This document shows, one piece after another, positions 51,266-60,467 of a stretch of DNA of 64,000 nucleotides. The DNA comes from an uncultured Tenacibaculum sp. (GTDB taxonomy: Bacteria > Bacteroidota > Bacteroidia > Flavobacteriales > Flavobacteriaceae), in contig CAKZVD010000003.1 of NCBI GenBank assembly GCA_937922085.1, positions 1 to 64,000 of the forward strand, written 5' to 3'. The notes beneath the pieces were generated by a model. That model did no database searches. It worked only from the letters and a program-made list of their open reading frames with translations, and was not told the DNA's origin. The first letter of the stretch is position 1; each line of letters begins with the position of its first letter. A program made the translations under genes and the position numbers.

Positions 51266-52607
51266 TTTAACAGTAATTTTTGGCTTGTTAACCATATCTA
51301 TGGTAGCACAAAAAAATAAGATAGATGGAGTAGCGGTGGTTGTTGGTAAAAATATCGTGTTAGACTCTGATATTGATAAATTTAAGCAAGAAGTTGAATC
51401 GAGAAGTGAAGGAAAAGTAACTATTTCAGATTGTGAAATGCTAGAAGAGTTAATGCAACAAAAGTTATTAGCGCATCATGCAGTTATTGATAGTGTTACG
51501 GTTACTAAATCTGAAGTAGATTCTAGAGTAGATAGAAGTGTTAAGTTTTTTATTCAAGAATATGGTACAGAAGAAAAAGCAGTAGCTGCTTATGGTTTTA
51601 ATGATATCAACGATTTAAAAAAAGAACTAGGTAAAGTTCAAAAAGAGAATCTTTTAATAGAAAAAGAGCAACAAAAAATTACAGAAAATGTAGATGTAAC
51701 ACCAGAAGAAGTTCGTTTATATTTTAATGGTTTAAAAGAAGCAAAAGAATTACCAGAATTTCCTGCTGAAGTAGAATTAGCTCAAATAGTATTACTTTCT
51801 GAGGCTACAGAAGAAGAAAATAAAAGAGTTGTTGATAAACTGAATAAAATAAAACACGAGGTAGAAAAAGAAGATGCTAGTTTTAAGTTAAAAGCAATTA
51901 TAAATTCAGATGATCCATCTGTAGCTCAAAACGGAGGTTTATTAGGGGCTATTACAAAGGATACTAATTTTATTAAAGAATTTAAAGAAGTTGCTTTTTC
52001 ATTAGACGAAGGACAAATTTCTGAGCCTTTTAAAACAGCTTTTGGATACCATATTATACTTCTTCATAAAATTAAAGGAAATTCAAGAGAAGTATCTCAT
52101 ATTCTTATTGAGCCTGAAATTACAGACGATAACTTAAAAGAAACTAAAGAGAAATTAGAAAATTTAAAAAAAGATTTAGAAGCTGGAAAAATTCTTTTTG
52201 GTGAAACAGTAAAGAAGTACTCTGAAGATAAAGAAACAAAAAATAGTGGAGGAGTTATTGTAAATCCATATACAGGAGAAACAGCTTTTGATTTAACCAG
52301 AATGGATCCTGCTTTATATGGTAGAATTAATGAATTACAAAAAGGAAATTATTCAGATGTTTTCTATGATGAAGTTAGAGGCGGTGGAAAAATGTATAAA
52401 TTGATTTTAATGAAAAATAGAACGAATACACATACTGCTGATTTAGTTGGTGATTACGTAAAAGTTCAACAATTAGCTTTGGCTAAGAAAAAGGAAGAAA
52501 CAGTTGCAAAATGGTCTAAAGAAAAAATAGAGGAAACGTACATAAAACTTAGTGATAATCGTAAGAAATGTACTTTTAAAGCCAACTGGAAAAAAGAAAA
52601 TCAATAA
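51246..52607 (+). CDS. SurA-type periplasmic chaperone / peptidyl-prolyl isomerase
   Basis: About 453 residues from the ATG at 51246 (MNLKSISLTVIF, a good signal peptide); the track starts six codons earlier inside the previous gene. SurA N-domain (about 25-170), parvulin domain 1 (about 170-275; SDDPSVAQNGGLLGAI) and domain 2 (about 280-385; VSHILIEPE, KYSEDKETKNSGG). It escorts outer-membrane proteins. It still overlaps the upstream gene by 20 bp and shares one base with the moxR start. Confidence 0.92.
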   Translation: MNLKSISLTVIFGLLTISMVAQKNKIDGVAVVVGKNIVLDSDIDKFKQEVESRSEGKVTISDCEMLEELMQQKLLAHHAVIDSVTVTKSEVDSRVDRSVKFFIQEYGTEEKAVAAYGFNDINDLKKELGKVQKENLLIEKEQQKITENVDVTPEEVRLYFNGLKEAKELPEFPAEVELAQIVLLSEATEEENKRVVDKLNKIKHEVEKEDASFKLKAIINSDDPSVAQNGGLLGAITKDTNFIKEFKEVAFSLDEGQISEPFKTAFGYHIILLHKIKGNSREVSHILIEPEITDDNLKETKEKLENLKKDLEAGKILFGETVKKYSEDKETKNSGGVIVNPYTGETAFDLTRMDPALYGRINELQKGNYSDVFYDEVRGGGKMYKLILMKNRTNTHTADLVGDYVKVQQLALAKKKEETVAKWSKEKIEETYIKLSDNRKKCTFKANWKKENQ

Positions 52608-53560
52608 TGTCAGACGTTACAGCAGTTAACAATTTAGTAAATAAATATACACAACTACAACAAGAAATAGGTAAAGTTATAATAGGACAAAATGAAGCTG
52701 TAAATTTTACACTTCTGTCTATTTTTTGTGGTGGACATTCCTTATTAATTGGAGTACCTGGTTTAGCAAAAACATTATTAGTGAATACGATATCTGATGC
52801 TTTAGGTCTTCAATTTAATAGAATTCAATTTACGCCAGATTTAATGCCTTCCGATATTTTAGGAAGTGAAATTTTAGATGAATCTCGTAAATTTAAATTC
52901 ATAAAAGGACCTATATTTTCTAATATTATATTAGCTGATGAAATTAATAGAACACCACCTAAAACGCAAGCTGCATTATTAGAAGCAATGCAAGAACGAT
53001 CAGTTACTATTGCAGGTAATCATTATAAATTAGAATTACCTTTTTATGTATTAGCAACTCAAAACCCTATAGAGCAAGAAGGAACCTATCCTTTACCAGA
53101 AGCTCAATTAGACCGTTTTATGTTTTCAATTAATTTAGACTATCCAACTTTTGAAGAAGAAGTACAGGTAGTAAAAAGCACAACAACGGCTCAAAGCAAT
53201 ACAGTTAATCCGTTATTTAGTGCTGCAGAAATTATTGAAATTCAAAAATTGATTCGAAAAATACCAGTAGCAGATAATGTTATTGAGTATGCAGTATCTT
53301 TAGTAAGTAAAACGAGACCTAATTCAGAGTACGCTGCTGATTTGGTTAAAAAATATATCGATTGGGGTGCAGGACCTAGGGCTTCACAAAATTTAATTTT
53401 AGCAGCAAAAGCACATGCCGCTGTAAATGGTAAATATTCGCCAGATATTGAAGATGTTCAAGCTGTTGCTATTCCTATTTTATCGCACAGAATTGTTAAA
53501 AATTATAAAGCAGAAGCAGAAGGAATATCTCATAAAGACATTATTACTTCTTTATTTTAA
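52607..53560 (+). CDS. MoxR-family AAA+ ATPase
   Basis: 317 residues. Walker A GVPGLAKTLL (about 47), Walker B and sensor region IILADEINRTPPKTQAALLEAMQE, sensor 1 VLATQNPIEQEGTYPLPEAQLDRF. MoxR proteins act as chaperone ATPases, usually for VWA-domain partners, but none is adjacent; instead it ends the periplasmic chaperone operon (TAATG overlap with the surA-like stop). Confidence 0.93.
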   Translation: MSDVTAVNNLVNKYTQLQQEIGKVIIGQNEAVNFTLLSIFCGGHSLLIGVPGLAKTLLVNTISDALGLQFNRIQFTPDLMPSDILGSEILDESRKFKFIKGPIFSNIILADEINRTPPKTQAALLEAMQERSVTIAGNHYKLELPFYVLATQNPIEQEGTYPLPEAQLDRFMFSINLDYPTFEEEVQVVKSTTTAQSNTVNPLFSAAEIIEIQKLIRKIPVADNVIEYAVSLVSKTRPNSEYAADLVKKYIDWGAGPRASQNLILAAKAHAAVNGKYSPDIEDVQAVAIPILSHRIVKNYKAEAEGISHKDIITSLF

Positions 53561-53584
53561 TCGCATTATAAAATATCATTATTT

Positions 53585-53619
53585 AAAAGCTTCTTGGTAA
53601 ATTCAAAGAAGCTTTTTTT
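53585..53619 (+). terminator. Terminator of the chaperone-moxR operon
   Basis: AAAAGCTTCTT pairs with AAGAAGCTTTT around a 10-nt loop, followed by more T. Confidence 0.9.
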
Positions 53620-53682
53620 ATATAAAATATTGATATTCAATTATTTTTTATTCATTTATTTAAAAATCCGTAAATTTGGAGT

Positions 53683-54231
53683 ATGAGAAATATTCTAAGT
53701 TTATGTATGATATTACTATTATTTTTTAGCTGTGCTTCTACGAAAACGGAACTTTCTAAAGAAGAATTAAAAAAAGTAACAGATTTAATTGCGAATAAAT
53801 CTTTTGAAATTAAATCTAGCTGGGCATATCCAAGAGTTACAAACTCTTTAGTAAGCCTTCAAAATGCAGGTCTTTTTGTTAATGGAAGTTCTGCTGGTAG
53901 TATTGATATATCTGGTCATTCAAATTATTTTATTATGAAGAATGATTCTGTGAATGTAAGCTTACCTTATTACGGAGAAAGACAAATGGGAGGGAACTAT
54001 GGATCCACTGATAACGGTATTGTTTTTAAAGGAATAGCAACTAAAATTAAAACCACAAAAAGAGAAAAAGGAGGATACAAAATTCGTTTTTCTATTAATG
54101 ATAAAAATTTCACCTCAGAAAATTATAATCTGACAGTACTTATTTATCCGAATTTATCTACCAATATTACGGTATATAGTTCGCATAGGAATTCTATTCA
54201 ATATAGAGGGAAAATTAAAAATAAAAGTTAA
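53683..54231 (+). CDS. DUF4251 family lipoprotein
   Basis: 182 residues. Lipobox LLFFSC (Cys about 17). The body has the DUF4251 pattern: NKSFEIKSSWAYP at the start, DSVNVSLPYYGERQMGGNYGSTDNGIVFKG in the middle and NLTVLIYPNLSTNITVYSSHRNSIQYRGKI at the end. Its function is unknown. The -7 box TAAATTTG (53671-53678) ends 4 bp before the ATG, so the mRNA may be leaderless. The 3' end overlaps the convergent HIT gene by 4 bp. Confidence 0.88.
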   Translation: MRNILSLCMILLLFFSCASTKTELSKEELKKVTDLIANKSFEIKSSWAYPRVTNSLVSLQNAGLFVNGSSAGSIDISGHSNYFIMKNDSVNVSLPYYGERQMGGNYGSTDNGIVFKGIATKIKTTKREKGGYKIRFSINDKNFTSENYNLTVLIYPNLSTNITVYSSHRNSIQYRGKIKNKS

Positions 54232-54680
54232 TTTTTCTTCTTTTTAGAAGAAGTCATATTACCTAGTTTTTTTCCAGCTAATAAATGCATATGTATATGA
54301 AAAACTGATTGCCCAGAATCTTCATTAACATTAATGGTTAACCTATAACCAGATTCTGAAACTCCATATTCTTTAGCTAACTTTTTAGCAACTAAAAACA
54401 ACTTTCCTAGTACATTCGTATCTGCCTCAGTAATATCATTAATAGTATATATTTCTTTTTTAGGAACAATTAATAAATGAGTAGGAGCTTGTAATTTTAA
54501 AGGTAGAAAAGAAATAACGTCATCATCTTCATAAACAATTTTAGCTGGTAATTCTCTCTTAATTATTTTTGTAAAAACAGAACCTTCGTTTATTTTTTTC
54601 TCTTTTTTATAATCAGAGCTTTGACTATAGATTTTTATGTTAGACATACTTAAAATTAAAAATATGATAATTCGATGCAT
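54228..54680 (-). CDS. HIT family protein with signal peptide
   Basis: About 150 residues from the ATG at 54680 (MHRIIIFLILSMSNIKIYSQ, a clear signal peptide); the track start eight codons earlier is less likely. The HIT domain has VFTKIIKRELPAKIVYEDDDVISFLPL and the catalytic triad FHIHMHLLAGK (HxHxH). HIT proteins are nucleotide hydrolases of the cytoplasm as a rule, so a secretion signal is odd and suggests a periplasmic nucleotide substrate. Confidence 0.85.
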   Translation of the reverse strand: MHRIIIFLILSMSNIKIYSQSSDYKKEKKINEGSVFTKIIKRELPAKIVYEDDDVISFLPLKLQAPTHLLIVPKKEIYTINDITEADTNVLGKLFLVAKKLAKEYGVSESGYRLTINVNEDSGQSVFHIHMHLLAGKKLGNMTSSKKKKN

Positions 54681-54755
54681 TGTATAAGCTTTTATGCTAC
54701 ACAATATCTTAAAATAACAAAGAACTATTTATAGATTCATGTTAAAAAAACTAAT

Positions 54756-54910
54756 CTAATTTTTCCCATATAAGTCCGAGTCTAAATAAAAACTACCTAT
54801 ACATTTAAAACTACATTCATTAGGAGCTATTAGAGATAAGAAATTCTCTTCTTTACTATTTATATATAAGTGATATTTTTCACCTATAACAGGTTCAAAA
54901 AAAAACTTAG
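54756..54910 (-). pseudogene. DUF2452 3'-end fragment
   Basis: About 155 bp nearly identical to the 3' end of the DUF2452 gene at 59814 (CCATATAAGTCC, CTACCTATACATTTAAAA and GATATTTTTCACCTATAA occur in both). A missing G (GTCCGAGTC for GTCCGGAGTC) shifts the frame, and similarity stops abruptly at CTTAG. It is a decaying partial duplicate. Confidence 0.88.
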
Positions 54911-54962
54911 TTTACTTAATTTTTAAAGTAATAATGTTCAATTTTTTAATAAAAAAAAAGAT

Positions 54963-55161
54963 TACATTTATCGCATCTTATTAGATAGGTCAAATGTTAT
55001 ATTTAGCTTATTTCGTGGACAATTTTTTTAGGAAGATAAAAAATTGTTTTGTGTTTAAGAAACATAACGAAAAAATTAAGGTTTCTTCCTCTTCAAATAC
55101 ATATTTATTATCATTTATTTTTCTCAACCAATTTAATCGTTATTTAATTTTAAGAGTTTAA
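54963..55161 (+). other. Duplicated leader element 1 with 55-codon ORF, upstream of the rimK-like gene
   Basis: A -7-like TACATTTA is followed 24 bp later by an ATG opening a 55-codon frame (54994-55161: MLYLAYFVDNFFRKIKNCFV...LILRV). A copy at 62068-62266 has the same box-to-ATG distance, the same ORF length without gaps, and the same last residues LRV. Base changes show no clear third-position bias, so coding is not proved; a conserved RNA leader is an alternative. The next gene starts 157 bp after the ORF. Confidence 0.55.
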
Positions 55162-55318
55162 AACATTTATACATTTTGTTGTTTAACAAATGAACTACAA
55201 TAAATGAAGTTGTTTGTTATAAAATCTATTATACTAAAAACTTAAATATCCTTTTTAATTATAAATTAAGATGTACTTGTTTATAATTAATTATAAATGC
55301 AAAAAAAATTAAAATAAA

Positions 55319-56698
55319 ATGCTAAATAAATTAAAAACTTTAGGTAGTGAAGAATGGTGTTCATTTGAATCTTTCAATATTCCAGCTATAAAAGCACGTG
55401 TAGATTCTGGGGCTAAAACATCATCAATACAAGCAAATAATATTACTGTTTTTTTTAAAGGAACAGAAGAATGGGTTCGTTTTGATGTAAATCCTATTCA
55501 AGAAAATAGAAGTATAATGATTACTTGCGAATCAAAGATTTATACAAAACGCTCTATTAAAAGTTCTATGGGAATTTCTGAAGAACGTATTGTAATAATA
55601 TCAGCAATAACTTTAGATGACAATACATTTGATATTGAGCTTACATTAGCTAATAGAGATTCTATGGAGTTTAGAATGTTATTAGGTCGTGAAGCAATGA
55701 TTGATCGTTATTTAGTAAATCCTTCTGAAGTCTTTCTTTTAACTGAATACACACAAGAAGATATAGATGAAAAGTATGTAGCTTTTAGAAAAGAAAAAAC
55801 AGGTTTAAAAATAGCATTATTGGCAAGTAATTCAGAATTGTTTAGTAATAAGCGTATAATTGAAGCGGGTAGATCTAGAGGTCATGAAATGGTGTTTCTT
55901 AATGTACAGCAAGCTTATATGAAGTTTGATGCTAAAGAACCTCAAATTCGTTATAGAGGAGGAAATGTAATAGATGAATTTGACGCTATAATACCGCGTA
56001 TTAAACCTTCTGTTACTTTTTATGCTTGTGCTTTAATTAGACAGTTTGATGCTATGGGAACTTATTGCTTAAATTCTGCTGAAGCAATTACACAATCTAG
56101 AGATAAATTACAGGCTACACAGTTATTTGCTAAAAATGATATTCATGTTCCTATTACAGGGTTTGCAAATTCTCCTTTAGATACAAAAGATTTAATAAAA
56201 ATGGTTAACGGAGCTCCATTAATTATTAAACTATTAGAAAGTACACAAGGAAAAGGTGTTGTACTAGCAGAAACAACTAAAGCTGCAGAAAGTGTTATTA
56301 ATGCTTTTAAAAGTGTTAAAACAAATATACTTGTTCAAGAATTTATTAAAGAAGCTAATGGTCAAGATATACGTTGTTTTGTTGTAAATGGAAAAGTTGT
56401 TGCTTCCATGCAAAGACAAGCTGAAAAAGGCGAATTTAGAGCTAATATACATCAAGGTGGAAAAGCATCTAAAATAAAAATAACAACTGAAGAACGTAAA
56501 TTGGCTATAAAAGCTGCAAAAATTCTTGATCTCCCTGTTGCTGGAGTAGATATAATTAGATCTAACAAAGGTCCTTTATTACTTGAAGTAAATTCTTCTC
56601 CTGGATTAGAAGGTATTGAAAGTGCTACTGGTTTAGATATTGCTAATATTATGATAGAAGCAATTGAAAAGAAATTAAAATTTAAAAACAAATATTAA
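55319..56698 (+). CDS. rimK: RimK-type ATP-grasp ligase fused to an N-terminal RimB-like domain
   Basis: 459 residues. Residues 1-150 are a RimB/ATP-dependent zinc-protease-like aspartic fold ([23 protein letters not shown]), which in other bacteria is a separate gene. From about 160 it is Rim[64 protein letters not shown] and the ATP/Mg motif [15 protein letters not shown]. RimK adds glutamates to ribosomal protein S6 or makes poly-glutamate. The fusion joins ligase and predicted protease in one chain. Confidence 0.93.
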   Translation: MLNKLKTLGSEEWCSFESFNIPAIKARVDSGAKTSSIQANNITVFFKGTEEWVRFDVNPIQENRSIMITCESKIYTKRSIKSSMGISEERIVIISAITLDDNTFDIELTLANRDSMEFRMLLGREAMIDRYLVNPSEVFLLTEYTQEDIDEKYVAFRKEKTGLKIALLASNSELFSNKRIIEAGRSRGHEMVFLNVQQAYMKFDAKEPQIRYRGGNVIDEFDAIIPRIKPSVTFYACALIRQFDAMGTYCLNSAEAITQSRDKLQATQLFAKNDIHVPITGFANSPLDTKDLIKMVNGAPLIIKLLESTQGKGVVLAETTKAAESVINAFKSVKTNILVQEFIKEANGQDIRCFVVNGKVVASMQRQAEKGEFRANIHQGGKASKIKITTEERKLAIKAAKILDLPVAGVDIIRSNKGPLLLEVNSSPGLEGIESATGLDIANIMIEAIEKKLKFKNKY

Positions 56699-56766
56699 AA
56701 TAAGTTATTATGAATTCTTTAGATTTATAATGGTTATAAGTGAATTTTGAATTTAATTTAAAAAAA

Positions 56767-56790
56767 ACTCTCATTATGATTAATGGGAGT
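56767..56790. terminator. Bidirectional terminator between rimK and the VOC gene
   Basis: ACTCTCATTA pairs with TAATGGGAGT (one G-T pair) around a tight loop, flanked by A and T runs. Confidence 0.88.
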
Positions 56791-56823
56791 TTTTTTTAAA
56801 GATTATTTTAATGAATTATATTC

Positions 56824-57234
56824 TTACATAAAAATTTCATTATACTCTTTAAAAGTTTTAAATTCTACATAGTATCCATTAGGATCTTGTACAAAGAAAG
56901 AATTATGTTCTCCGTTTTTTTCTTCAAAAAATGTCTTTTTTATAATTGCATCTACTGACCATCTATTTATGGCATCATATATTTCATCCCAAGATTCATT
57001 ATCTAAAACAAGTCCAAAATGAAAAGTAGGTAATGTCTCATTTTCTAAAGAATAATTAGGGTATTCAAAATTAAAATCTTCAACTAAAACAAAAGTTAAT
57101 TGATTTTTATGTATGTTTATATCTATCCATTTGTCTGTTTCTCTTCCTATTTCAAAACCTAAATCTTGACTGTAAAATTCTTTTGTTTTTTTTATGTTTT
57201 TACATGGTAAAGACATATGGAATACAGTATTCAT
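56824..57234 (-). CDS. VOC/glyoxalase-bleomycin-resistance family protein
   Basis: 136 residues with the paired beta-alpha-beta-beta-beta motifs of the vicinal-oxygen-chelate fold: FHMSLPCKNIKKTKEFYSQDLGFEIG in the first half and NSFFVQDPNGYYVEFKTF in the second. Metal-ligand candidates are His6, His in TFHFGLV and the final Glu. The substrate is unknown. Confidence 0.88.
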   Translation of the reverse strand: MNTVFHMSLPCKNIKKTKEFYSQDLGFEIGRETDKWIDINIHKNQLTFVLVEDFNFEYPNYSLENETLPTFHFGLVLDNESWDEIYDAINRWSVDAIIKKTFFEEKNGEHNSFFVQDPNGYYVEFKTFKEYNEIFM

Positions 57235-57283
57235 AATAATAATAATAATTTTGTTTAGTTTATAATGTAATTATTTATTCTTT

Positions 57284-57787
57284 TTATCTCCTTTTAACCA
57301 ATTCTATTCCTTTATATAATATAGTTGTATTTGGAATTGTAATTTCTCTATTTCCTTCTTCAATATATAAAAAAACATAAAGTCCAGTAATGTTTTTTAT
57401 TTCACCAATAAAGTCATATTCTTTATCCATAATTCGAATTGTATCTCCAATTCTCATAGGATGATAAAAGAATAATATAACACTTGCTGTTAAATTAGAA
57501 AGAATAGACCATTGAGCAAAAAAACCAACACCTAATACAGCTAAAATAGAAGAAGCAAACACTCCAATTTCTTTTAACTCATACCCTAATATAATAAAAA
57601 TAAAAAAAGAAGAAATGAAATAATAAAATATATAACTTAAATTTAAAATTAATTTTCGTCTATGCGGTTCAATTGAATTTTTAATAACGTATGACTTTAT
57701 AATCTTTTTAGTTATGTATATTACAATCATCAGTATTACAAGGATTGATAACACTAAAAATGATTTTTGTAAAAATAATTTATTCAT
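57284..57787 (-). CDS. Small MscS-family mechanosensitive channel
   Basis: 167 residues. Two N-terminal hydrophobic helices (about 10-30 and 48-67), a pore-lining TM3-like helix (ASSILAVLGVGFFAQWSILSNLTASVILFF) and a short beta domain (IGDTIRIMDKEYDFIGEIKNITGLYVFL) typical of MscS. It lacks the C-terminal vestibule, as do the smallest members. It is the emergency valve type that opens on osmotic downshift. Confidence 0.88.
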   Translation of the reverse strand: MNKLFLQKSFLVLSILVILMIVIYITKKIIKSYVIKNSIEPHRRKLILNLSYIFYYFISSFFIFIILGYELKEIGVFASSILAVLGVGFFAQWSILSNLTASVILFFYHPMRIGDTIRIMDKEYDFIGEIKNITGLYVFLYIEEGNREITIPNTTILYKGIELVKRR

Positions 57788-57851
57788 TTTTTTAATACAA
57801 AATTACTATTATTTAGTTTAATTACTAAAATAATCATAGTCTTAAATAAGT

Positions 57852-57859
57852 TATATTTG
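57852..57859 (+). promoter_or_regulatory. -7 box of the usp-corA unit
   Basis: TATATTTG, a full match to TAnnTTTG, 20 bp before the USP start. Confidence 0.5.
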
Positions 57860-57879
57860 AATTAATATATACATTACTC

Positions 57880-58716
57880 ATGAAAAATATTTTAATACCC
57901 TACGATTTTTCTGAAGCAGCTATAAATGCTTTGAATTACACTAAAAAAATGTTTGCAGGAACATCTATAAATATATATTTACTAGGTGTCTATGTAAGTA
58001 ATACATCTAAGTTATTAAGTCAAGAAAAAAATGATGCTTGGTTTAATGTGATAGATGATGATATTGAAGAAGAATTGAATTTTTTAATTACAATTTTGAA
58101 GAATGAAAATAAAGGTTTTAAATACTCTGGTTTAGTGGTTGCAGATTCTTTAACTAAAGCTATTGAAAAGGAAATTGTAAGAAATGAAATAGATATTGTA
58201 ATATCAGGTACTAAAGGAATTAAAAATGTACATGAAAATTATATTGGAACAAACACAATTAAAATAATAAATTCAGTAAAAAATACTCCTGTTCTTGTAA
58301 TACCAACTGATTATAAATATGATCTAATGAAAACAGTTGTATTTTCTACTAATTATAAAAGGCATTTTATAAAAGAAGAATTAAATTTTTTTTTAAAAAT
58401 AATAAGTATTAAAAATGCGAATATTGAAGTTCTAAATCTCTCGAATGAAAAAACATTTACAGATAAACAGCGTAAACATAAAGTTCAATTAAGAGAAACT
58501 TTACAAGATTTTTCAGTAGTATATAAAAAATTAGATTCTAATTATTCCGAGGTTGAAACAATAGAACAGTACATAAGAGAAAAAGAACATGCATTATTAG
58601 TTTTAGTAAATCATAAAGCAAACTTTTTTTCTAGATTAATAGAAGAAAATGTTGTTAAAAAATCAGTTTTTCATAGTAAAATTCCTTTGTTAATTTTACC
58701 AGAGAGAAACGAATAA
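57880..58716 (+). CDS. Universal stress protein, two tandem USP domains
   Basis: 278 residues. The first USP domain (1-145) has NILIPYDFSEAAINALNY at the start and SGTKGIKN...GTNTIKIINSVKNTPVLVIP, a degenerate nucleotide-binding loop. The second (150-278) ends in RLIEENVVKKSVFHSKIPLLILP. Tandem USPs of this kind are common in the phylum and respond to stress. The corA gene follows 30 bp later, so the two are likely one transcript. Confidence 0.9.
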   Translation: MKNILIPYDFSEAAINALNYTKKMFAGTSINIYLLGVYVSNTSKLLSQEKNDAWFNVIDDDIEEELNFLITILKNENKGFKYSGLVVADSLTKAIEKEIVRNEIDIVISGTKGIKNVHENYIGTNTIKIINSVKNTPVLVIPTDYKYDLMKTVVFSTNYKRHFIKEELNFFLKIISIKNANIEVLNLSNEKTFTDKQRKHKVQLRETLQDFSVVYKKLDSNYSEVETIEQYIREKEHALLVLVNHKANFFSRLIEENVVKKSVFHSKIPLLILPERNE

Positions 58717-58746
58717 TCATCAATTATAAAAAAAAATATTTTTGTT

Positions 58747-59805
58747 TTGAAAAAAAAATCTAAAATTAAAGAAAGTCTAGGTCTTGCACCAGGAACTATA
58801 GTTTATACTGGTTATAAAGAAAAAGAGGAAACTTTTATAGATACTTTTGATTTTACAAAATCAAGTTTTGAAGAAAAAAAACTCAATGATATTGAAACAT
58901 GTTATAATTATAAATCTACAAATACAACAACGTGGATAAATATTAATGGATTGAGTAATGTTAAAACTATTCAAAAAATAGGAGCGCACTATAATCTTCA
59001 CCCTCTTATATTAGAAGATATAGCAAATACAAGTCAACGTCCAAAAATAGATGAATATGAAGAATATCTCTTTGTAGTATTCAAAATGCTTTATTACGAT
59101 TCAAATCAAAATTTAAAAGTAGAACACATTAGTTTAATACTTGGTGATAAATATGTTCTTTCATTTCAAGAATCTGATGGAGATGTATTTAATCCCGTAA
59201 GAGAAAGAATAAGAAGAGCTAAAGGTATTATAAGAAATAGTGGACCTGATTATTTACTATATGCGCTTATGGATGCAGTAGTTGATCATTATTTTTTAAT
59301 CATTGAAACCATGGGTGAAAAAATAGAAAATTTAGAAGAACTTCTTTTCTCTAACCCAAAAGAAAGTACTGTACAAGAAATACAAAACTTAAAAAGAGAA
59401 GCTTTAAAAATAAGACGTTCTATTTTTCCTTTACGAGAAGTTGTTAGTAAGTTAGAAAAGGCAGAAAATAGTTTAATACAATTAAAAACTAAGAATTATT
59501 TTAGAGATTTATACGATCATACAATTCAAGTAATTGAAACCATTGAGATTTATAGAGATATGTTATGGGGATTAATGGATATGTATATGTCTAGTATAAG
59601 TAACAAGATGAATGAAGTAATGAAAGTATTAACTATAATTGCAACTATATTTATACCACTTACTTTTATAGCAGGTATTTATGGGATGAATTTTGATAAT
59701 ATTCCAGAACTTCATTTTAAATATGGATATCACATTTTATGGGGGGTGATGCTATTTATTTTTTTTGGTTTACTATATTATTTTAAACGTAAAAAATGGT
59801 TATAA
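58747..59805 (+). CDS. corA: CorA-family Mg/Co transporter
   Basis: 352 residues from a TTG start. A cytoplasmic funnel domain with long helices is followed by two C-terminal membrane helices; the first ends in the signature YGMNF (GMN) that forms the selectivity ring (IFIPLTFIAGIYGMNFDNIPEL). The last residues are KRKKW, as is usual for CorA. It imports Mg as a pentamer. Confidence 0.95.
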   Translation: MKKKSKIKESLGLAPGTIVYTGYKEKEETFIDTFDFTKSSFEEKKLNDIETCYNYKSTNTTTWININGLSNVKTIQKIGAHYNLHPLILEDIANTSQRPKIDEYEEYLFVVFKMLYYDSNQNLKVEHISLILGDKYVLSFQESDGDVFNPVRERIRRAKGIIRNSGPDYLLYALMDAVVDHYFLIIETMGEKIENLEELLFSNPKESTVQEIQNLKREALKIRRSIFPLREVVSKLEKAENSLIQLKTKNYFRDLYDHTIQVIETIEIYRDMLWGLMDMYMSSISNKMNEVMKVLTIIATIFIPLTFIAGIYGMNFDNIPELHFKYGYHILWGVMLFIFFGLLYYFKRKKWL

Positions 59806-59813
59806 ATAATCGC

Positions 59814-60212
59814 TTAAATTTTTTTCCATATAAGTCCGGAGTCTAAATAAAAACTACCTATACATTTAAAATTACATTCGTTAGGAGCTATTAGAGATAA
59901 GAAATTCTCTTCTTTACTATTTATATATAAGTGATATTTTTCACCTATAATAGGTTCAAAAGAAAACTTAGAAGACAAAATTAATTTATTGTATTCATAT
60001 TCTTCAAGCATCTTATCATATTCAACCTTTAATTCTAGAAATTTACTTTTTATTTTATGATTTACTTTGTTTACACTTCTATTTTTCCAAGCAACTGTAT
60101 CTTCAACTGTAATTACAGGGGCTCCAACAGAAGTAGCATAAGGCTTTAAATGTGCATCATAAGTATTGTTTTCTTCATTAAAAACAACATTATCAGGTTT
60201 TTTATCAGACAT
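59814..60212 (-). CDS. DUF2452 family protein
   Basis: About 132 residues from the ATG at 60212 (MSDKKPDNVVFNEENNTYDAHLKPYATSVGAPVI), the usual start of this family; the track start 33 bp earlier overlaps the next gene. Conserved blocks include WKNRSVNKVNHKIKSKFLELKVEYDKMLEEYEYNKL, a helical part, and FSFEPIIGEKYHLYINSKEENFLSLIAPNECNF. The function is unknown. A decayed copy of the 3' end is at 54756. Confidence 0.88.
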   Translation of the reverse strand: MSDKKPDNVVFNEENNTYDAHLKPYATSVGAPVITVEDTVAWKNRSVNKVNHKIKSKFLELKVEYDKMLEEYEYNKLILSSKFSFEPIIGEKYHLYINSKEENFLSLIAPNECNFKCIGSFYLDSGLIWKKI

Positions 60213-60231
60213 ATCTATATTTTTAGTGTTA

Positions 60232-60393
60232 TTATAAACGTTCAATTTCTTTCATTAACTCTTCTGCCTCAAATACTTTTTGATCGCTTAATTTTCTATT
60301 AGAAGTAGAAAGAGTATGCGCTTCTTTCATAAGTTTCTTGTATTTTGCATGCAGTTTTTCTTTATTAGATTTTTTCTTAAATAAATTGAACAT
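60232..60393 (-). CDS. Lacal_2735 family small protein (53 aa, not in ORF track)
   Basis: Translation gives MFNLFKKKSNKEKLHAKYKKL...STSNRKLSDQKVFEAEELMKEIERL, a short, charged, helical protein that matches the Lacal_2735 family of Flavobacteriia. Its function is unknown. It lies 19 bp upstream of the DUF2452 gene on the same strand and probably shares its transcript. Confidence 0.88.
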   Translation of the reverse strand: MFNLFKKKSNKEKLHAKYKKLMKEAHTLSTSNRKLSDQKVFEAEELMKEIERL

Positions 60394-60436
60394 AAAATTA
60401 AATTTCTATAAAAATACAAAATGTTTAAAGATTAAC

Positions 60437-60444
60437 TATTTTTG
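60437..60444 (+). promoter_or_regulatory. -7 box of the exonuclease-GIY-YIG gene
   Basis: TATTTTTG, matching TAnnTTTG, 23 bp before the start codon. Confidence 0.45.
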
Positions 60445-60467
60445 TTAAACAAAATATTTTTAATTAC

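Noticed and set aside
56264-56691. Two minus-strand ORFs inside rimK
   Set aside because: Antisense shadows of an intact RimK domain with all expected motifs.
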